Of a stretch of DNA of 64,000 nucleotides, positions 9,474-20,663 are shown in pieces. A model generated the notes under the pieces. The model was not told the DNA's origin. It saw nothing but the letters and a program-made list of their open reading frames with translations, and did not search any database. The DNA comes from Hydrogenophaga crocea. Lineage in GTDB: Bacteria; Pseudomonadota; Gammaproteobacteria; Burkholderiales; Burkholderiaceae_C. The DNA lies in the NCBI RefSeq assembly GCF_011388215.1, contig NZ_CP049989.1, positions 3,038,001 to 3,102,000 of the forward strand, given 5' to 3'. The position numbers were made by a program, and so were the translations under genes. Each line of letters opens with the position of its first letter. The first letter of the stretch is position 1.

Positions 9474-10352
9474 TCAGGCCAGCGCCAGCACCACGCCGGC
9501 GAACAGCGTGAAGCCCAGCCAGTGGTTGGCACGGAACGCCGCGAAACAGCCTTCGCGCGTGCGGTGGCGGATCAGCGTGAAGTGCCACGCCACCTGGGCC
9601 AGCGCCGCGAGCAGCGCCGCGGCCCAGAGCGCGTGGTCCACACGGTCCCACAGCGCCCAGGTCCACACCGCGAGGTGCACCAGGTAGAAGGCCGTCACCG
9701 CGGCCACGTCGGCGCGGCCCAGCGTGATCGCCGAGGTCTTCATGCCGATCTTCAGGTCGTCGTCGCGGTCGACCATGGCGTATTCGGTGTCGTAGGCCAG
9801 CACCCAGAAGGCGTTGCCCAGCAACAGCACCCAGGCCAGCGGCGGCACCGCGCCCTGCACCGCCGAAAAGGCCATGGGAATGCCGAAGCTGAAGGCCACG
9901 CCCAGCACCGCCTGCGGCATGGACACAACGCGCTTGGCAAAGGGGTAGGCCAGCGTGATGGCCAGCGCCGCGAACGACCAGGCGATGGTGGCCGCATTGG
10001 TGGTGAGCACCAGGCCGAAGGCCGCGAGCGCGAGCACCGCGCCCACGGCGAGCGCCTCTTTCGTGGACACGCGGCCCGAGGTGACGGGGCGCTGTGCGGT
10101 GCGCTTGACGTGGCGGTCGAAGTCGCGGTCGGCCACGTCGTTGACGCAGCAGCCCGCGCTGCGCATGAGGATGGTGCCGAACGTGAACACCGCGAGCAGG
10201 TGCCAGCCCGGGAAGCCGCCCGCGGCCACCCACAGCGCCGACAGCGTGGGCCACAGCAGCAGCAGCCAGCCCGCTGGGCGGTTCCAGCGGATCAGGTCGA
10301 GCCAGAGCGACAGGCGCGACGGCGTGTGGGGCGCGGGCGCGATGGCGTTCAC
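9474..10352 (-). CDS. ubiA: 4-hydroxybenzoate octaprenyltransferase
   Basis: UbiA attaches the polyprenyl tail to 4-hydroxybenzoate in ubiquinone synthesis, in the inner membrane. The GTG at 10352 overlaps the oxyR stop as GTGA and gives 292 residues, the usual length. Both magnesium/diphosphate-binding aspartate motifs are present: NDVADRDFD at 71-79 and DTEYAMVD at 188-195, among about eight hydrophobic segments. Overlap with oxyR implies co-translation. Confidence 0.94.
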   Translation of the reverse strand: MNAIAPAPHTPSRLSLWLDLIRWNRPAGWLLLLWPTLSALWVAAGGFPGWHLLAVFTFGTILMRSAGCCVNDVADRDFDRHVKRTAQRPVTSGRVSTKEALAVGAVLALAAFGLVLTTNAATIAWSFAALAITLAYPFAKRVVSMPQAVLGVAFSFGIPMAFSAVQGAVPPLAWVLLLGNAFWVLAYDTEYAMVDRDDDLKIGMKTSAITLGRADVAAVTAFYLVHLAVWTWALWDRVDHALWAAALLAALAQVAWHFTLIRHRTREGCFAAFRANHWLGFTLFAGVVLALA

Positions 10353-11308
10353 GAGAGCCTCTTCACGCCCGGCAGCTCGCAGGCGTAGATCGAATTGCGC
10401 AGCTCGGCGATCGCCTCGTAGCGCGGGAAGCTGCGCCGCCAGGCCAGCACCACGCGGCGCGTGGGCGCGTCGCCGTCGAACGGCAGGTAGCGCACGTAGG
10501 GCGAATCGCCGAAGTCGACGCCGGGTTTCATGGCCGCGTCGAGCGCCGAACGCGGCACCGACAAGCGCGGCACCAGCGTCACGCCCATGCCCGCGGCCAC
10601 CATGTGCTTGATGGTCTCGAGCGACGAACCTTCGAAACTCTTGCGGATGCCTTCGGTGTCGTTGGAGTAGCGCGCGAACTCGGGGCAGACCTCGAGCACG
10701 TGGTCGCGGAAGCAATGGCCCGTGCCCAGCAGCAGCATGGTCTCGCGCTTGAGCTCCTCGGCCGTGATGCGGCCCTTGGCCACCAGCGGGTGCGTGTGCG
10801 GCACCGCGGCCATGAAGGGCTCGTCGTAGAGCGGCGCGAGCGCGAGGTTGGTGTCGGGAAACGGCTCGGCGAGGATGGCGCAGTCGATCTCGCCCAGGCG
10901 CAGCTGCTCGAGCAGCTTGGTGGTGAAGTTCTCCTGCAGCACCAGCGGCATCTGCGGCGTGCGGTCGATCACCTGGCGCACCAGCTCGGGCAGCAGGTAG
11001 GGGCCGATGGTGTAGATCACACCGAGCTTGAGCGGGCCGGCCAGCGGGTCTTTGCCGCGCTTGGCGATTTCCTTGATGGCCGCGGCCTGTTCGAGCACGG
11101 TCTGGGCCTGGCGCACGATCTCCTCGCCCAGCGGCGTCACGGCGATTTCGGCCGCGTTGCGTTCGAAGATCTTGAGTTCGAGCTCTTCCTCGAGCTTCTT
11201 GATCGCCACCGACAGCGTGGGCTGCGACACGAAGCAGGCCTCGGCGGCCTTGCCGAAGTGCCGCTCGCGCGCCACGGCGACGATGTACTTGAGTTCGGTG
11301 AGCGTCAT
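10349..11308 (-). CDS. oxyR: Peroxide-sensing LysR-type regulator OxyR
   Basis: The 319-residue LysR-family regulator begins with the winged-helix domain [20 protein letters not shown] and has the peroxide-sensing cysteine pair at Cys199 and Cys208 ([12 protein letters not shown]), at the same numbering as in Escherichia coli. Oxidation by hydrogen peroxide forms the disulfide that switches the protein to its activating form. It lies 59 nt downstream of recG and overlaps ubiA, an arrangement I associate with betaproteobacteria. No catalase or ahpC lies in the window. Confidence 0.95.
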   Translation of the reverse strand: MTLTELKYIVAVARERHFGKAAEACFVSQPTLSVAIKKLEEELELKIFERNAAEIAVTPLGEEIVRQAQTVLEQAAAIKEIAKRGKDPLAGPLKLGVIYTIGPYLLPELVRQVIDRTPQMPLVLQENFTTKLLEQLRLGEIDCAILAEPFPDTNLALAPLYDEPFMAAVPHTHPLVAKGRITAEELKRETMLLLGTGHCFRDHVLEVCPEFARYSNDTEGIRKSFEGSSLETIKHMVAAGMGVTLVPRLSVPRSALDAAMKPGVDFGDSPYVRYLPFDGDAPTRRVVLAWRRSFPRYEAIAELRNSIYACELPGVKRLS

Positions 11309-11367
11309 AGGGCGCGTATTGTGCGTTCTCGGGTGCGGCCACACCAGCCGCCAGGGCTTGCCCCCGC

Positions 11368-13464
11368 TCAGGCCTTGAGGTACTCGGCCTTGCTGCCGAG
11401 CCAGCGCGCGATGTGCTGCTCGGCCAGGGCGGGGTGGCGCTCCAGCATCAGCGGCGCGGCCTCGCGCGCCCAGGCCAGCAGGTGGGTGTCGGTGGCGAGA
11501 TCGGCAAACCGCAGCAGCGGCGCGCCCGACTGGCGCGCACCCAGGAACTCGCCCGGGCCGCGGATCTCCAGGTCGCGGCGCGCGATCTCGAAGCCGTCGT
11601 GCGTCTCGGCCATGGCGCGCAGGCGCTCGCGCGCGGTCTCGCCGAGCCGCCCGCCCTCGGGCGCGCTGTAGAGCAGCACGCAGGCCGATGCCGCGGCCCC
11701 GCGCCCCACGCGGCCGCGCAGCTGGTGCAGCTGGCTCAGGCCGAAGCGCTCGGCGTGCTCGATCACCATCAGCGAGGCGTTGGGCACGTCCACCCCCACT
11801 TCGATCACCGTGGTCGACACCAGCACGCCCATCTGCCCGCCCACGAAGAGCGACATCACGGCCTTCTTCTCGGGCGGCGGCATGCGCGAATGCAGCAGGC
11901 CCACCAGCACCCCGGGCAGGGCCTGCGAGAGTTCGGCGTGCGTGGCGGTGGCGTTCGACAGGTCGAGCGCCTCGCTCTCTTCGATCAGCGGGCACACCCA
12001 GTACACCTGCCGGCCCTGGTCGAGCTGGCTGCGGATGCGCTCGACCACCTCGGCGCGTCGCTGGTCGCTCACGACCTTGGTCACGATGGGCGTGCGCCCC
12101 GGCGGCAGTTCGTCGATGGTCGACACATCGAGGTCGGCGTAGTAGCTCATGGCCAGGGTGCGCGGGATGGGCGTGGCCGTCATCATCAGCAGGTGCGGCT
12201 CCAGCGTGCCGCCGGTCTTGCCGCGCAGCGCCAGGCGTTGCGCCACGCCGAAGCGGTGCTGCTCGTCGATCAGCGCGAGCGCCAGGCGCTGGAACACCAC
12301 CTGGTCCTGAATGACCGCGTGCGTGCCCACCACCAGCGCAGCCTCGCCGCTGGCGATCAGGTCGAGCATGGCCTGGCGCTGTTTCTTCTTCTGCCCGCCC
12401 GTGAGCCAGGCCACGCGCTTGCCCAGGGGTTCGAGCAGCGGCTCGAGCCAGCCCACGAGTTTGCGGAAGTGCTGCGCGGCCAGGATCTCGGTGGGCGCCA
12501 TGAGCGCGCATTGCCAGCCGGCGTCGATCGCGATGGTGGCGGCCAGCGCGGCCACCACGGTCTTGCCCGAGCCCACGTCGCCCTGCAGCAGCCGGTGCAT
12601 GGGCACGCGGCGCGCGAGGTCGAGCGCGATCTCTTCGCCCACGCGGCGCTGCGCCGCCGTGAGCGCGAACGGCAGCGTGGCAAGCAACTGCTCGTGCAGG
12701 CCGCCGCGGCGCAGGGGCAGCTGGGGCGCGTTCAGCGCGTCGCGTTCGCGCTTGGCCAGGGCCTGCGAGAGCTGCTGCGCGAGCAGTTCTTCGGCCTTCA
12801 GGCGCTGCCAGGCCGGGTGGCTGCGGTCCTCGAGCGCGGCCAGCGAGGCCTCGGGCCCGGGGTGGTGCAGCACCTGCAGCGCCTCGCGCAGGGTGGGGCT
12901 CACGCGCGCCGTGCGCTGCAGGCCCGCCAGCAGCGGCGGCGGCAGGGTCTCGTGCAGATCGGCGCGTTTGAGCGCGCCCACCACGGCCTTGCGCAGGTAG
13001 GCCTGCGGCAATTGCGCGCTCGTGGGGTACACGGGCGTGAGCGCCGTGGGCAGTTCGCCGCCCGCCAGCTTGAACGCGGGGTGCAGCAGCGTGTAGCCCG
13101 CGAAGCCGCCGCGGATCTCGCCGCGCGCGCGCACCACCGCGCCCACGGCGAGCGTCTTCTGGTGCGAGGGGTAGAAGCTGAAAAAGCGCAGCGTGCAGGT
13201 GTCGGTGCCGTCGTCGAGCGTGACCAGCAGCTGGCGGCGGCCCCGGTATTGCACCTCGCTGTGCGTCACCGTGCCCTCGATCTGCACCAGCTCGCCGTTG
13301 CGCACGTCGCGCAGCTGCACGATGCGGGTTTCGTCCTCGTAGCGCAGCGGCAGGTGCAGCGCCAGGTCGATGTCGCGCTTGAGGCCGAGCTTGTGCAAGG
13401 CCTTCTGCGGCGCCGACAAGGGCTTGGAGGCGGAGGACGTGGCGGGGGCGGCGGGTTCGGCCAT
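11368..13464 (-). CDS. recG: ATP-dependent DNA helicase RecG
   Basis: RecG is a superfamily-2 helicase that regresses stalled forks and processes D-loops and R-loops. The 698-residue protein has an N-terminal wedge OB domain (near residues 50-150), Walker A GDVGSGKT near residue 295, DEQH box near 398 (IDEQHRFGV), [17 protein letters not shown], and helicase motif VI in QLRGRVGRG. Length and motifs are normal. It is divergent from queA across 66 nt. Confidence 0.96.
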   Translation of the reverse strand: MAEPAAPATSSASKPLSAPQKALHKLGLKRDIDLALHLPLRYEDETRIVQLRDVRNGELVQIEGTVTHSEVQYRGRRQLLVTLDDGTDTCTLRFFSFYPSHQKTLAVGAVVRARGEIRGGFAGYTLLHPAFKLAGGELPTALTPVYPTSAQLPQAYLRKAVVGALKRADLHETLPPPLLAGLQRTARVSPTLREALQVLHHPGPEASLAALEDRSHPAWQRLKAEELLAQQLSQALAKRERDALNAPQLPLRRGGLHEQLLATLPFALTAAQRRVGEEIALDLARRVPMHRLLQGDVGSGKTVVAALAATIAIDAGWQCALMAPTEILAAQHFRKLVGWLEPLLEPLGKRVAWLTGGQKKKQRQAMLDLIASGEAALVVGTHAVIQDQVVFQRLALALIDEQHRFGVAQRLALRGKTGGTLEPHLLMMTATPIPRTLAMSYYADLDVSTIDELPPGRTPIVTKVVSDQRRAEVVERIRSQLDQGRQVYWVCPLIEESEALDLSNATATHAELSQALPGVLVGLLHSRMPPPEKKAVMSLFVGGQMGVLVSTTVIEVGVDVPNASLMVIEHAERFGLSQLHQLRGRVGRGAAASACVLLYSAPEGGRLGETARERLRAMAETHDGFEIARRDLEIRGPGEFLGARQSGAPLLRFADLATDTHLLAWAREAAPLMLERHPALAEQHIARWLGSKAEYLKA

Positions 13465-13530
13465 GGGACAATTCTGCCTTCCGCCATTCCCCCTCTTCCT
13501 TGGAACGGGCCCGTCCGGCCCTCAAGCGAC

Positions 13531-14574
13531 ATGAACCCATCCCCCGGCCCACGCGCCTTCACGCTGAGCGATTTCGACTTCGCCCTGCCCCCCGAACTCA
13601 TCGCCCAGCACCCCGCACCCGAACGCAGCGCCTCGCGCCTGCTCGACGGCCGCGCCGACACCCCCGCCGACCGCGTGTTCCGCGAGCTGCCCGGCCTGCT
13701 GAACCCCGGCGACCTGCTGGTCTTCAACAACACCCAGGTGATCAAGGCCCGCCTGTTCGGCCGCAAGGCCAGCGGCGGCGCGCTCGAGCTGCTGGTGGAG
13801 CGCGTGCTGCCCGGCCACGAGGTGGTGGCCCACATGAAGGTGAGCAAGAAGCCGCCCGTGGGCGCGGTGCTGTCCATGGACGGCGGCTTCGAGGCCGAGC
13901 TGCTGGGCCGCTGGCCCGACGATCACGGCGCGCTGTTCCGCCTGCGTTTCAGCGACGAGCCGCACATGCTCATGGCCGCACACGGCCACGTACCGCTGCC
14001 GCCCTACATCGAGCATGCCGACTCCGCCGAGGACGAACGCCGCTACCAGACGGTGTTCGCCAAGCACCCCGGCGCCGTCGCCGCGCCCACGGCGGCGCTG
14101 CATTTCGACGATGGCGTGCTGGCCGGGCTGCGCGCGCGGGGCATCGAGACCGCCGAGGTCACGCTGCACGTGGGCGCGGGCACCTTCCAGCCCGTGAAGA
14201 CCGAGAACATCGCCGAGCACACCATGCACGCCGAGTGGTACCGGGTGCCGGCCGAGACCATCGCCGCCATCGACGCCTGCCGCGCGCGCGGCGGACGCGT
14301 GGTGGCCGTGGGCACCACCACCGTGCGCACGCTCGAAAGCTGGGCCGCCTTCGGCCGCACCGAGGGCGACACCCAGATCTTCATCACGCCGGGCTTTCGC
14401 TTCCAGGTGATCGACGCGCTGATCACCAACTTCCACCTCCCCAAGAGCACGCTGATGATGCTGGTGAGCGCGTTGGCCGGGTACGAGCGCGTGATGGCGC
14501 TGTACCGCCACGCCATCGAACAGCGCTACCGCTTCTTCAGCTACGGCGACGCCATGCTGTTGCAGCGGCGCTGA
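13531..14574 (+). CDS. queA: S-adenosylmethionine:tRNA ribosyltransferase-isomerase
   Basis: QueA adds the cyclopentenediol moiety (as epoxyqueuosine) to 7-aminomethyl-deazaguanine in tRNA wobble position 34. The 347-residue protein starts after a short polar leader with [20 protein letters not shown], and has [35 protein letters not shown] and [20 protein letters not shown], all QueA signatures. It lies close to tgt, the preceding enzyme of the same queuosine pathway, with an inserted cytochrome gene on the opposite strand. Confidence 0.97.
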   Translation: MNPSPGPRAFTLSDFDFALPPELIAQHPAPERSASRLLDGRADTPADRVFRELPGLLNPGDLLVFNNTQVIKARLFGRKASGGALELLVERVLPGHEVVAHMKVSKKPPVGAVLSMDGGFEAELLGRWPDDHGALFRLRFSDEPHMLMAAHGHVPLPPYIEHADSAEDERRYQTVFAKHPGAVAAPTAALHFDDGVLAGLRARGIETAEVTLHVGAGTFQPVKTENIAEHTMHAEWYRVPAETIAAIDACRARGGRVVAVGTTTVRTLESWAAFGRTEGDTQIFITPGFRFQVIDALITNFHLPKSTLMMLVSALAGYERVMALYRHAIEQRYRFFSYGDAMLLQRR

Positions 14575-14587
14575 GCGCCCGGGCCGT

Positions 14588-15022
14588 TCAGGGCGTTTGC
14601 AGCCGGCTGATGTACTCGATCAGCGTGAGGATGCGCGCCCGCACCACCTCGGCCGGCTCGTAGTGCCCCCGGGCCTCGCGCAGGCGCTGCGCCTCCTCGA
14701 TGCGGTACTCGCGGCCCCACACCGGCATGTCGCGCGTGCCGTGGCTCGGCACCGTGGCGGTGCCCTCGATGACCGCGTACATGCGGTTGACCGGCAGCAC
14801 CCCGCCGTTCTTCTTCGCCAGTTGCGACAGATCGGGCGGGCTCTTCTGCAGCAAGCCGCCCAAGGGCCCGTTGCCCTTGCCGTCCAGGCCGTGACAGGCA
14901 GCGCAGTTGTCGCTGAACTCCAGCCGGCCCAGATCGACGGGCGCCTGGGGCGCCTGTGCCTGCGCGAACGCGGTGCCCAGCGCGCAGCCGAGCAGAACCA
15001 TGCCCTTGATCATTTTCTTCAT
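14588..15022 (-). CDS. Small periplasmic cytochrome c
   Basis: The 144-residue product has a Sec signal peptide (MKKMIKGMVLLGCALGTAFA, cleavage probably around residue 22-24) and one haem c attachment site CAACH near residues 40-44, followed by GLDGKGNGPLGG. A distal methionine ligand could be in the DMPVWGREY segment. It belongs to the class I/CccA-like cytochromes that carry electrons in the periplasm; the partner is unknown. It is convergent with queA and divergent from tgt, so it is probably a single-gene unit. Confidence 0.85.
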   Translation of the reverse strand: MKKMIKGMVLLGCALGTAFAQAQAPQAPVDLGRLEFSDNCAACHGLDGKGNGPLGGLLQKSPPDLSQLAKKNGGVLPVNRMYAVIEGTATVPSHGTRDMPVWGREYRIEEAQRLREARGHYEPAEVVRARILTLIEYISRLQTP

Positions 15023-15071
15023 GGGGTGTCTCCAGTGGGGTTGAAGCCAGGGCCCACCGACAGGCCGGTGA

Positions 15072-16343
<1,272 letters not shown>

Positions 16344-16397
16344 ACCGCGGGTTTGTGCCGCCGTGCAAGCCCATCGCGCGCGATTAAGCTGGGCGCG

Positions 16398-17582
16398 ATG
16401 AGCCACGCGTCCGCCGTCCCCCGCCACGTCCTCCCCGTGCTGGTCCTGGCCCAGTTCGCGGGCACCTCGTTGTGGTTCGCGGTCAACGCCGTCATGCCCG
16501 ATCTGCAGCGCGAGCTCGGCTGGGCCACGGGGGCGGTGGGCACGCTCACCTCGGGGCTGCAATTCGGCTTCATCGCAGGCACGCTGGTGTTCGCGCTGCT
16601 GGCCATCGCCGACCGGTTCCCGCCACGCACCGTCTTCCTGGTGTGCGCGCTGGCGGGCGCGGCCTGCACCGTGGGCGCGTGGTGGTCGGTGCGCGACTTC
16701 GCGGCACTGCTGGCCTGGCGCGTGGCGACGGGCTTCTTCCTCGCGGGCATCTACCCCGTGGGCATGAAGATCGCCGCGCAGTGGTACAGCCGCGGCCTGG
16801 GCGCGGCGCTGGGGGTGCTGATCGCGGCACTGGTGCTCGGCTCGGCCAGCGCGCACGCGCTGCGCGCGATGGGCCACACCCTGCCCTGGCCCACGCTGAT
16901 GCTGGGCGTGGCCCTGCTCGCGGCGTTTGGCGGTGTGCTGCTGTTCTTCGGGCTCGGCGATCCGCCGAGGGCGGTGGCGCGCGTGAGCCGCCTGCAGTGG
17001 CAGGCGCTGGGCACGCTGTGGACCGATGCGCGCGTGCGCAGTTCGGTGCTGGGTTACTTCGGCCACATGTGGGAGCTTTACACCGTGTGGGTCATGGTGC
17101 CCCTGATCCTGGCCACGCGGCTCGAAGGAGTGGCGCTGTCGTGGGCCGCGTTCGGTGTGCTGGGCGCGGGCGCCATCGGCTGCGCGGGCGGTGGCTGGCT
17201 TGCGCAGCGCCTGGGCAGCGCGCGCGTCGCCGGGGCCCAACTCGCCACCAGCGGCGCCTGCTGTCTGGCCGCGCCGATGCTGCTCGGCGCGCCCGATCCG
17301 GCCTTCTATGCCTGGCTGGCGCTCTGGGGCATCACCGTGTCGGGCGACTCGCCGCAATTCAGCGCACTCACCGCGCGCAACGCACCAGCGCAGGCCGTGG
17401 GCAGCGTGCTCACGCTCACCAACAGCATCGGCTTCGGCATCAGCATCGTGAGCATCCTGCTGTTCGTGTGGCTGGCCGACTCGGTGCCACTGGGCGCACT
17501 GCTGCCCTGGCTCGCGATCGGCCCGGCGCTGGGGCTGTGGGCGCTGCGGCCGCTGCTGGCGGCCGCAGACGCGTCACGTTGA
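16398..17582 (+). CDS. Major facilitator superfamily transporter
   Basis: The 394-residue product is almost wholly hydrophobic with about 12 membrane segments in two halves, matching the MFS fold. An N-terminal LAQFAGTSLWFAVNAVMPDL segment with a tryptophan-phenylalanine pair and the loop after the second segment are typical of the CynX/NimT-like or YfkF-like branch, but substrate cannot be read from the sequence. It follows tgt by 54 nt on the same strand and could be read through from it. Other possibility: an efflux rather than uptake protein. Confidence 0.75.
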   Translation: MSHASAVPRHVLPVLVLAQFAGTSLWFAVNAVMPDLQRELGWATGAVGTLTSGLQFGFIAGTLVFALLAIADRFPPRTVFLVCALAGAACTVGAWWSVRDFAALLAWRVATGFFLAGIYPVGMKIAAQWYSRGLGAALGVLIAALVLGSASAHALRAMGHTLPWPTLMLGVALLAAFGGVLLFFGLGDPPRAVARVSRLQWQALGTLWTDARVRSSVLGYFGHMWELYTVWVMVPLILATRLEGVALSWAAFGVLGAGAIGCAGGGWLAQRLGSARVAGAQLATSGACCLAAPMLLGAPDPAFYAWLALWGITVSGDSPQFSALTARNAPAQAVGSVLTLTNSIGFGISIVSILLFVWLADSVPLGALLPWLAIGPALGLWALRPLLAAADASR

Positions 17583-17608
17583 AGCGCAGCGCCAGGGGCT
17601 GGGGAGCA

Positions 17609-17770
17609 TCAGCGGCGCAACAGCCCCGCCACAAAGGTGATCAGCGCGAACACCAGGAAGACCACGAAGAGGATCTTGGCGATGCCCGCGGCACCGGCGG
17701 CGATGCCCCCGAAGCCCAGCAGGGCCGCGATGAGGGCGATGACGAAAAAGACCACGGCGTAGTGCAGCAT
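17609..17770 (-). CDS. DUF1328 (YtjA-like) small membrane protein
   Basis: This 53-residue peptide ([20 protein letters not shown], then a glycine/alanine hinge, then a second hydrophobic segment ending AGLLRR) is a DUF1328-family protein with two membrane helices. Function is unknown; members commonly neighbour stress genes. Its promoter carries the 18-bp palindrome and TACAGT -10 box shared with two other genes of this island, which is good evidence that the gene is real and stress-regulated. The mRNA leader is about 65 nt. Confidence 0.88.
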   Translation of the reverse strand: MLHYAVVFFVIALIAALLGFGGIAAGAAGIAKILFVVFLVFALITFVAGLLRR

Positions 17771-17842
17771 GTCGGACTCCTTGGTTGACCGGCCGGGGCC
17801 GGTCTTTCGGGGGTTCGCGACGACCACCGCCGCGATGGGTTC

Positions 17843-17910
17843 ACTGTAGGCACGGGCCCGGGCGCGTGGTGTCGGCAAGCCGCGCTGCCCCGCGTAGGAC
17901 GCTGCCGACA
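17843..17910 (-). promoter_or_regulatory. Stress-island promoter of the DUF1328 gene
   Basis: An imperfect 18-bp palindrome (plus-strand CGTAGGACGCTGCCGACA, 17893-17910) lies exactly 44 nt upstream of a minus-strand -10 box CTACAGTG (TACAGT at 17848-17843). The same geometry occurs at 20194-20261 and 23621-23688. A weak CACACT at 17955-17960 stands 44 nt on the other side, in the right place to serve the divergent cardiolipin-synthase-like gene. No -35 hexamer is evident, suggesting activator dependence. Confidence 0.6.
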
Positions 17911-17995
17911 CGCGCCGCCCCCGGCGGCCTACTGCGCGGGCCCCGGGCAAAGGCCACACTGCGCCAACCCTCAGCCCATCCATGGACGCATCGCC

Positions 17996-19441
17996 ATGAC
18001 GCCACTGCCACGCCCCCCTGCGAATCCCGGTCCAGGTCTGGCCCGTCGGCGTGCCTGGGTCTGGGCCTGGGTCGGCAGCGCCCTGCTGTTCGCGCTCGGC
18101 GGCTGCAGCGCGCTGCCTGCGCGCACGCCCGAGGCCGCGGGCGCCACACCTGGCCGCGTGAACGTGCAGGGCGCGCAAGGCGAGCTCTCGCGCGAGCAGC
18201 GCCGCGCGACCTTGCTCAACGTGGCCGCCGAGGGCCGGCACGCGCTGTTCGAACACCACCTGCGCACGCTCACGCGCAGCGGCGACGCCGACCTCTACCG
18301 GGGCAACCGCACCCGGCTGCTGGTGGACGGCCCCGCCACCTTCGCGGCCATGAAGGCCGCGATCGCCCAGGCGCGCCACCGCGTGCTGCTGCAGAGCTAC
18401 ATCTTCGAAGACCAGGGCGTGGCGGCCGACGTGGCCGAGCTGCTGCTCCAGCGCGCCGCCCAGGGCGTGCAGGTGCGTGTGATCTACGACGCCGTGGGCT
18501 CGATCACCACGCCCACCGAGTTCTTCAAGCGCCTCACCGACGGTGGCGTGGGCGTGTGCGAGTTCAACCCCATCAACCCGGTGCGCCGGCCCGGCCACTG
18601 GAGCATCACGCACCGCGACCACCGCAAGCTGCTGGTGGTCGACCAGGACGCGGCCTTCACGGGCGGCATCAACATCAGCCGCGTCTACGGCTCGGGCTCG
18701 GCCGCGTTGCGGCGCAGCGCGCCCGCACGCACCAAGGACGCCGCCGACGACGGCTGGCGCGACACGCAGATCGAGCTGCGCGGCCCGGTGGTGCCCGCGA
18801 TCGCGCAGGTGTTCGAAGACACCTGGCGCGAACAGGGCTGCAAGGGCGAACTGCCCGCGGCCCAGGGCCGGCCCGCGGCGCCCGAGCCCGGCGACCGCGT
18901 GGTCAAGGTGCTCGCGAGCGACCCGCGCGACGAAGGCAACCGCATTTACACCGCGCTGCTCGCGGCGATCGACGCCGCGCAGCAAGAGGTGCACATCGCC
19001 ATGGCCTACTTCGCGCCGGGCGAGGCCTTCGTGCAGGCGCTGTGCGACGCGGCGCAGCGCGGCGTGTCGGTGGCGCTGGTGCTGCCCGGGCGCAGCGATT
19101 CGCGCCTGGCGCTGCACGCGGGGCGCTCGTACTACACGCGGTTGCTGCAGGCGGGCGTGCGCATCCACGAGATGGACCAGGCCGTGATGCACGCCAAGAC
19201 CGCGGTGATCGACGGCGTGTTCTCCACCGTGGGGTCGAGCAACCTCGACTGGCTGAGCTTCGTGGCCAACAACGAGCTCAACGTGATCGTGCTCGGCGAC
19301 GAATTCGGCAGCCAGATGAACGCGCTGTTCGACAAGGACCGCCGCGAGTCGCGCCCCGTCGCGCTCGAGGACTGGCAGCGCCGTGGCCTCGGTCAGCGCG
19401 TCATGGAAGGCGTGGGGCGGCTGATGGAGCGCTGGCTCTGA
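17996..19441 (+). CDS. Cardiolipin-synthase-like phospholipase D lipoprotein
   Basis: The 481-residue protein has an N-terminal membrane/lipoprotein signal ending [11 protein letters not shown] (Cys near residue 39), then two phospholipase D domains with complete HKD motifs: HRKLLVVD from His209 and HAKTAVID from His399. This is the ClsA/ClsB-type catalytic core that condenses phosphatidylglycerol or phosphatidylethanolamine donors into cardiolipin. The lipobox is unusual for a cardiolipin synthase and would place it at the periplasmic face. It shares an intergenic region containing the stress-island palindrome with the divergent DUF1328 gene. Confidence 0.82.
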   Translation: MTPLPRPPANPGPGLARRRAWVWAWVGSALLFALGGCSALPARTPEAAGATPGRVNVQGAQGELSREQRRATLLNVAAEGRHALFEHHLRTLTRSGDADLYRGNRTRLLVDGPATFAAMKAAIAQARHRVLLQSYIFEDQGVAADVAELLLQRAAQGVQVRVIYDAVGSITTPTEFFKRLTDGGVGVCEFNPINPVRRPGHWSITHRDHRKLLVVDQDAAFTGGINISRVYGSGSAALRRSAPARTKDAADDGWRDTQIELRGPVVPAIAQVFEDTWREQGCKGELPAAQGRPAAPEPGDRVVKVLASDPRDEGNRIYTALLAAIDAAQQEVHIAMAYFAPGEAFVQALCDAAQRGVSVALVLPGRSDSRLALHAGRSYYTRLLQAGVRIHEMDQAVMHAKTAVIDGVFSTVGSSNLDWLSFVANNELNVIVLGDEFGSQMNALFDKDRRESRPVALEDWQRRGLGQRVMEGVGRLMERWL

Positions 19442-19455
19442 GCCCGCTCACCGAC

Positions 19456-20088
19456 TCACTGGATGAGGCCGTTCTTGAGCGCGTAGTAGGTGAGTTCGCT
19501 GTTGCTGCCGAGCTTGAGCTTTTCGAGCACCCGCGTGCGGTAGGTGCTCACGGTCTTCACGCTCAGGAACATGGCCTCGGCGATGCCGCCCACGCTCTCG
19601 CCCTTGGCCAGCCGCAGGAACACCTGCAGCTCGCGCTCGGACAGCGCCGCGTGCGGCGCCTGGTCGCCCTCGCCGAGCGCGTTGTCGGCCAGCAGCTCGG
19701 CCACCGCGGGGCTGATGTAGCGGCGCCCGCGCGCGACCACGCGGATGGCGTTCACGATCTCGTCGGGCGAGCACTCTTTGTTGAGGTAACCGCTGGCGCC
19801 GTGGCGCATGAGCTGCGTGGCGTACTGCGCCTCGGGAAAGCCGCTGAGGATGAGCACCGCCAGATCGGGGAAGCGCGCCTTGATGGCCTGCAGCGCATCG
19901 ACCCCGCCGTGCTCGGGCATGGACAGGTCCATCAGCAGCACATCGACCTCGCCGCCGCGCGCGAGTTCGAGCGCTTCGCGGCCGTTGTTCGCTTCACCCG
20001 TCACGCGCAGGTCCACGTGCTCGCTGAGGAACTGGCGCAAACCCGTTCGCACGATGGCGTGGTCGTCGACGATGCCTACCTTGATCAT
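19456..20088 (-). CDS. NarL/FixJ-type response regulator
   Basis: The 210-residue protein has an N-terminal receiver domain (acidic pair Asp8-Asp9, phosphorylation site Asp54 in LLMDLSMPE, Lys near 104 in LNKECSPDEI) and a C-terminal LuxR-type helix-turn-helix (LSERELQVFLRLAKGES, then VKTVSTYRTRVLEKL). Regulators of this class bind short inverted repeats. It is convergent with the cardiolipin-synthase-like gene and divergent from csbD. A NarX-like kinase without its own full regulator lies 2 kb away, so the two are likely partners and the shared palindromes of this island are the best candidate targets (inference). Confidence 0.9.
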   Translation of the reverse strand: MIKVGIVDDHAIVRTGLRQFLSEHVDLRVTGEANNGREALELARGGEVDVLLMDLSMPEHGGVDALQAIKARFPDLAVLILSGFPEAQYATQLMRHGASGYLNKECSPDEIVNAIRVVARGRRYISPAVAELLADNALGEGDQAPHAALSERELQVFLRLAKGESVGGIAEAMFLSVKTVSTYRTRVLEKLKLGSNSELTYYALKNGLIQ

Positions 20089-20150
20089 GGTGTCCTTCTG
20101 AGGGCTGATGGGGGGCAGCGCGCATTGTGGCAGGGCCTTGCGCGCGCAGG

Positions 20151-20168
20151 CGTCGGACGCTTCCTACA
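20151..20168 (+). promoter_or_regulatory. Stress-island palindrome, upstream copy
   Basis: CGTCGGACGCTTCCTACA matches the TGTMGGAC-N2-GTCCKACA pattern seen at four other places in the island (M = A/C, K = G/T). It is centred 43 bp upstream of the second copy in front of csbD, so the csbD promoter may have tandem binding sites. Confidence 0.5.
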
Positions 20169-20193
20169 CGCGCTTCGCGGCGGCGGCCGGGGC

Positions 20194-20261
20194 CATCGGC
20201 CTTGTCCTACAGCGCCTCGGCGACGCCGCCGACACCGCGGCCGAACGCGGATTTCTACAGT
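20194..20261 (+). promoter_or_regulatory. Stress-island promoter of csbD operon
   Basis: CATCGGCCTTGTCCTACA (20194-20211; right half perfect, left half degenerate) is followed after exactly 44 nt by CTACAGTT, with the -10 hexamer TACAGT at 20256-20261. The arrangement is identical to that before the DUF1328 and 68-residue genes. The expected leader to the csbD start is about 85 nt. Confidence 0.6.
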
Positions 20262-20351
20262 TGATTCCACGGCCAGACGCCCTGCCGCAAATGCAGCGCA
20301 CCGGCCGACGTCCACCACCCGGTAGGCGTTCAACCAACCAAGGAGCACCAC

Positions 20352-20591
20352 ATGAACTGGGACCGCATCGAAGGCAACTGGAAGCAAGTCAAGGGCAAGG
20401 TGATCGAGAAGTGGGGCAAGCTCACCGACGACGACTTCGACGTCATCAAGGGCAAGCGCGAACAACTCGCCGGCAAGATCCAGGAACGCTACGGCGTGGC
20501 CAAGGACGTGGCCGAAAGCCAGGTGGCCGAGTGGGAGCGCAGCGCGAGCGACGACTGGTTCGACGCGCCCGCCCGCAACAAGCGCCACTGA
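20352..20591 (+). CDS. CsbD-family stress protein
   Basis: The 79-residue hydrophilic protein starts MNWDRIEGNWKQVKGKVIEK and has the KGKREQLAGKIQERYG repeat typical of CsbD/YjbJ proteins, which are induced under general stress or stationary phase in many bacteria; no biochemical function is established. An AAGGAG ribosome-binding site lies 8 nt upstream of the ATG. It is probably the first gene of a unit with the two BON-domain genes, separated from them by a GC-rich hairpin. Confidence 0.9.
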   Translation: MNWDRIEGNWKQVKGKVIEKWGKLTDDDFDVIKGKREQLAGKIQERYGVAKDVAESQVAEWERSASDDWFDAPARNKRH

Positions 20592-20625
20592 CCGGCGCCG
20601 CCGCCCACCCGCCCCGAATCCCTAT

Positions 20626-20645
20626 GCCGGCCCCCCGGGGCCGGC
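20626..20645 (+). other. GC-rich hairpin between csbD and the BON genes
   Basis: GCCGGCCCC and GGGGCCGGC flank a 2-nt centre, making a 20-bp palindrome. It has no T-tract on either side, so it is more likely an mRNA-stabilising or partial-attenuation hairpin than a true terminator. It stands 18 nt before the next start codon. Confidence 0.5.
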
Positions 20646-20663
20646 GCATGAAAGGACAGCACC

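Noticed and set aside
11413..14574. Long open frames opposite recG, ribosomal, RHS and other genes (several exceed 300 codons)
   Set aside because: They are composition artefacts of very GC-rich DNA: histidine-, arginine- and alanine-rich, no family motifs, and they lie antisense to or out of frame with clearly conserved genes.
20626..20645. Hairpin as a terminator for csbD
   Set aside because: No T-tract follows on either strand and the BON genes continue in the same direction only 18 nt later.
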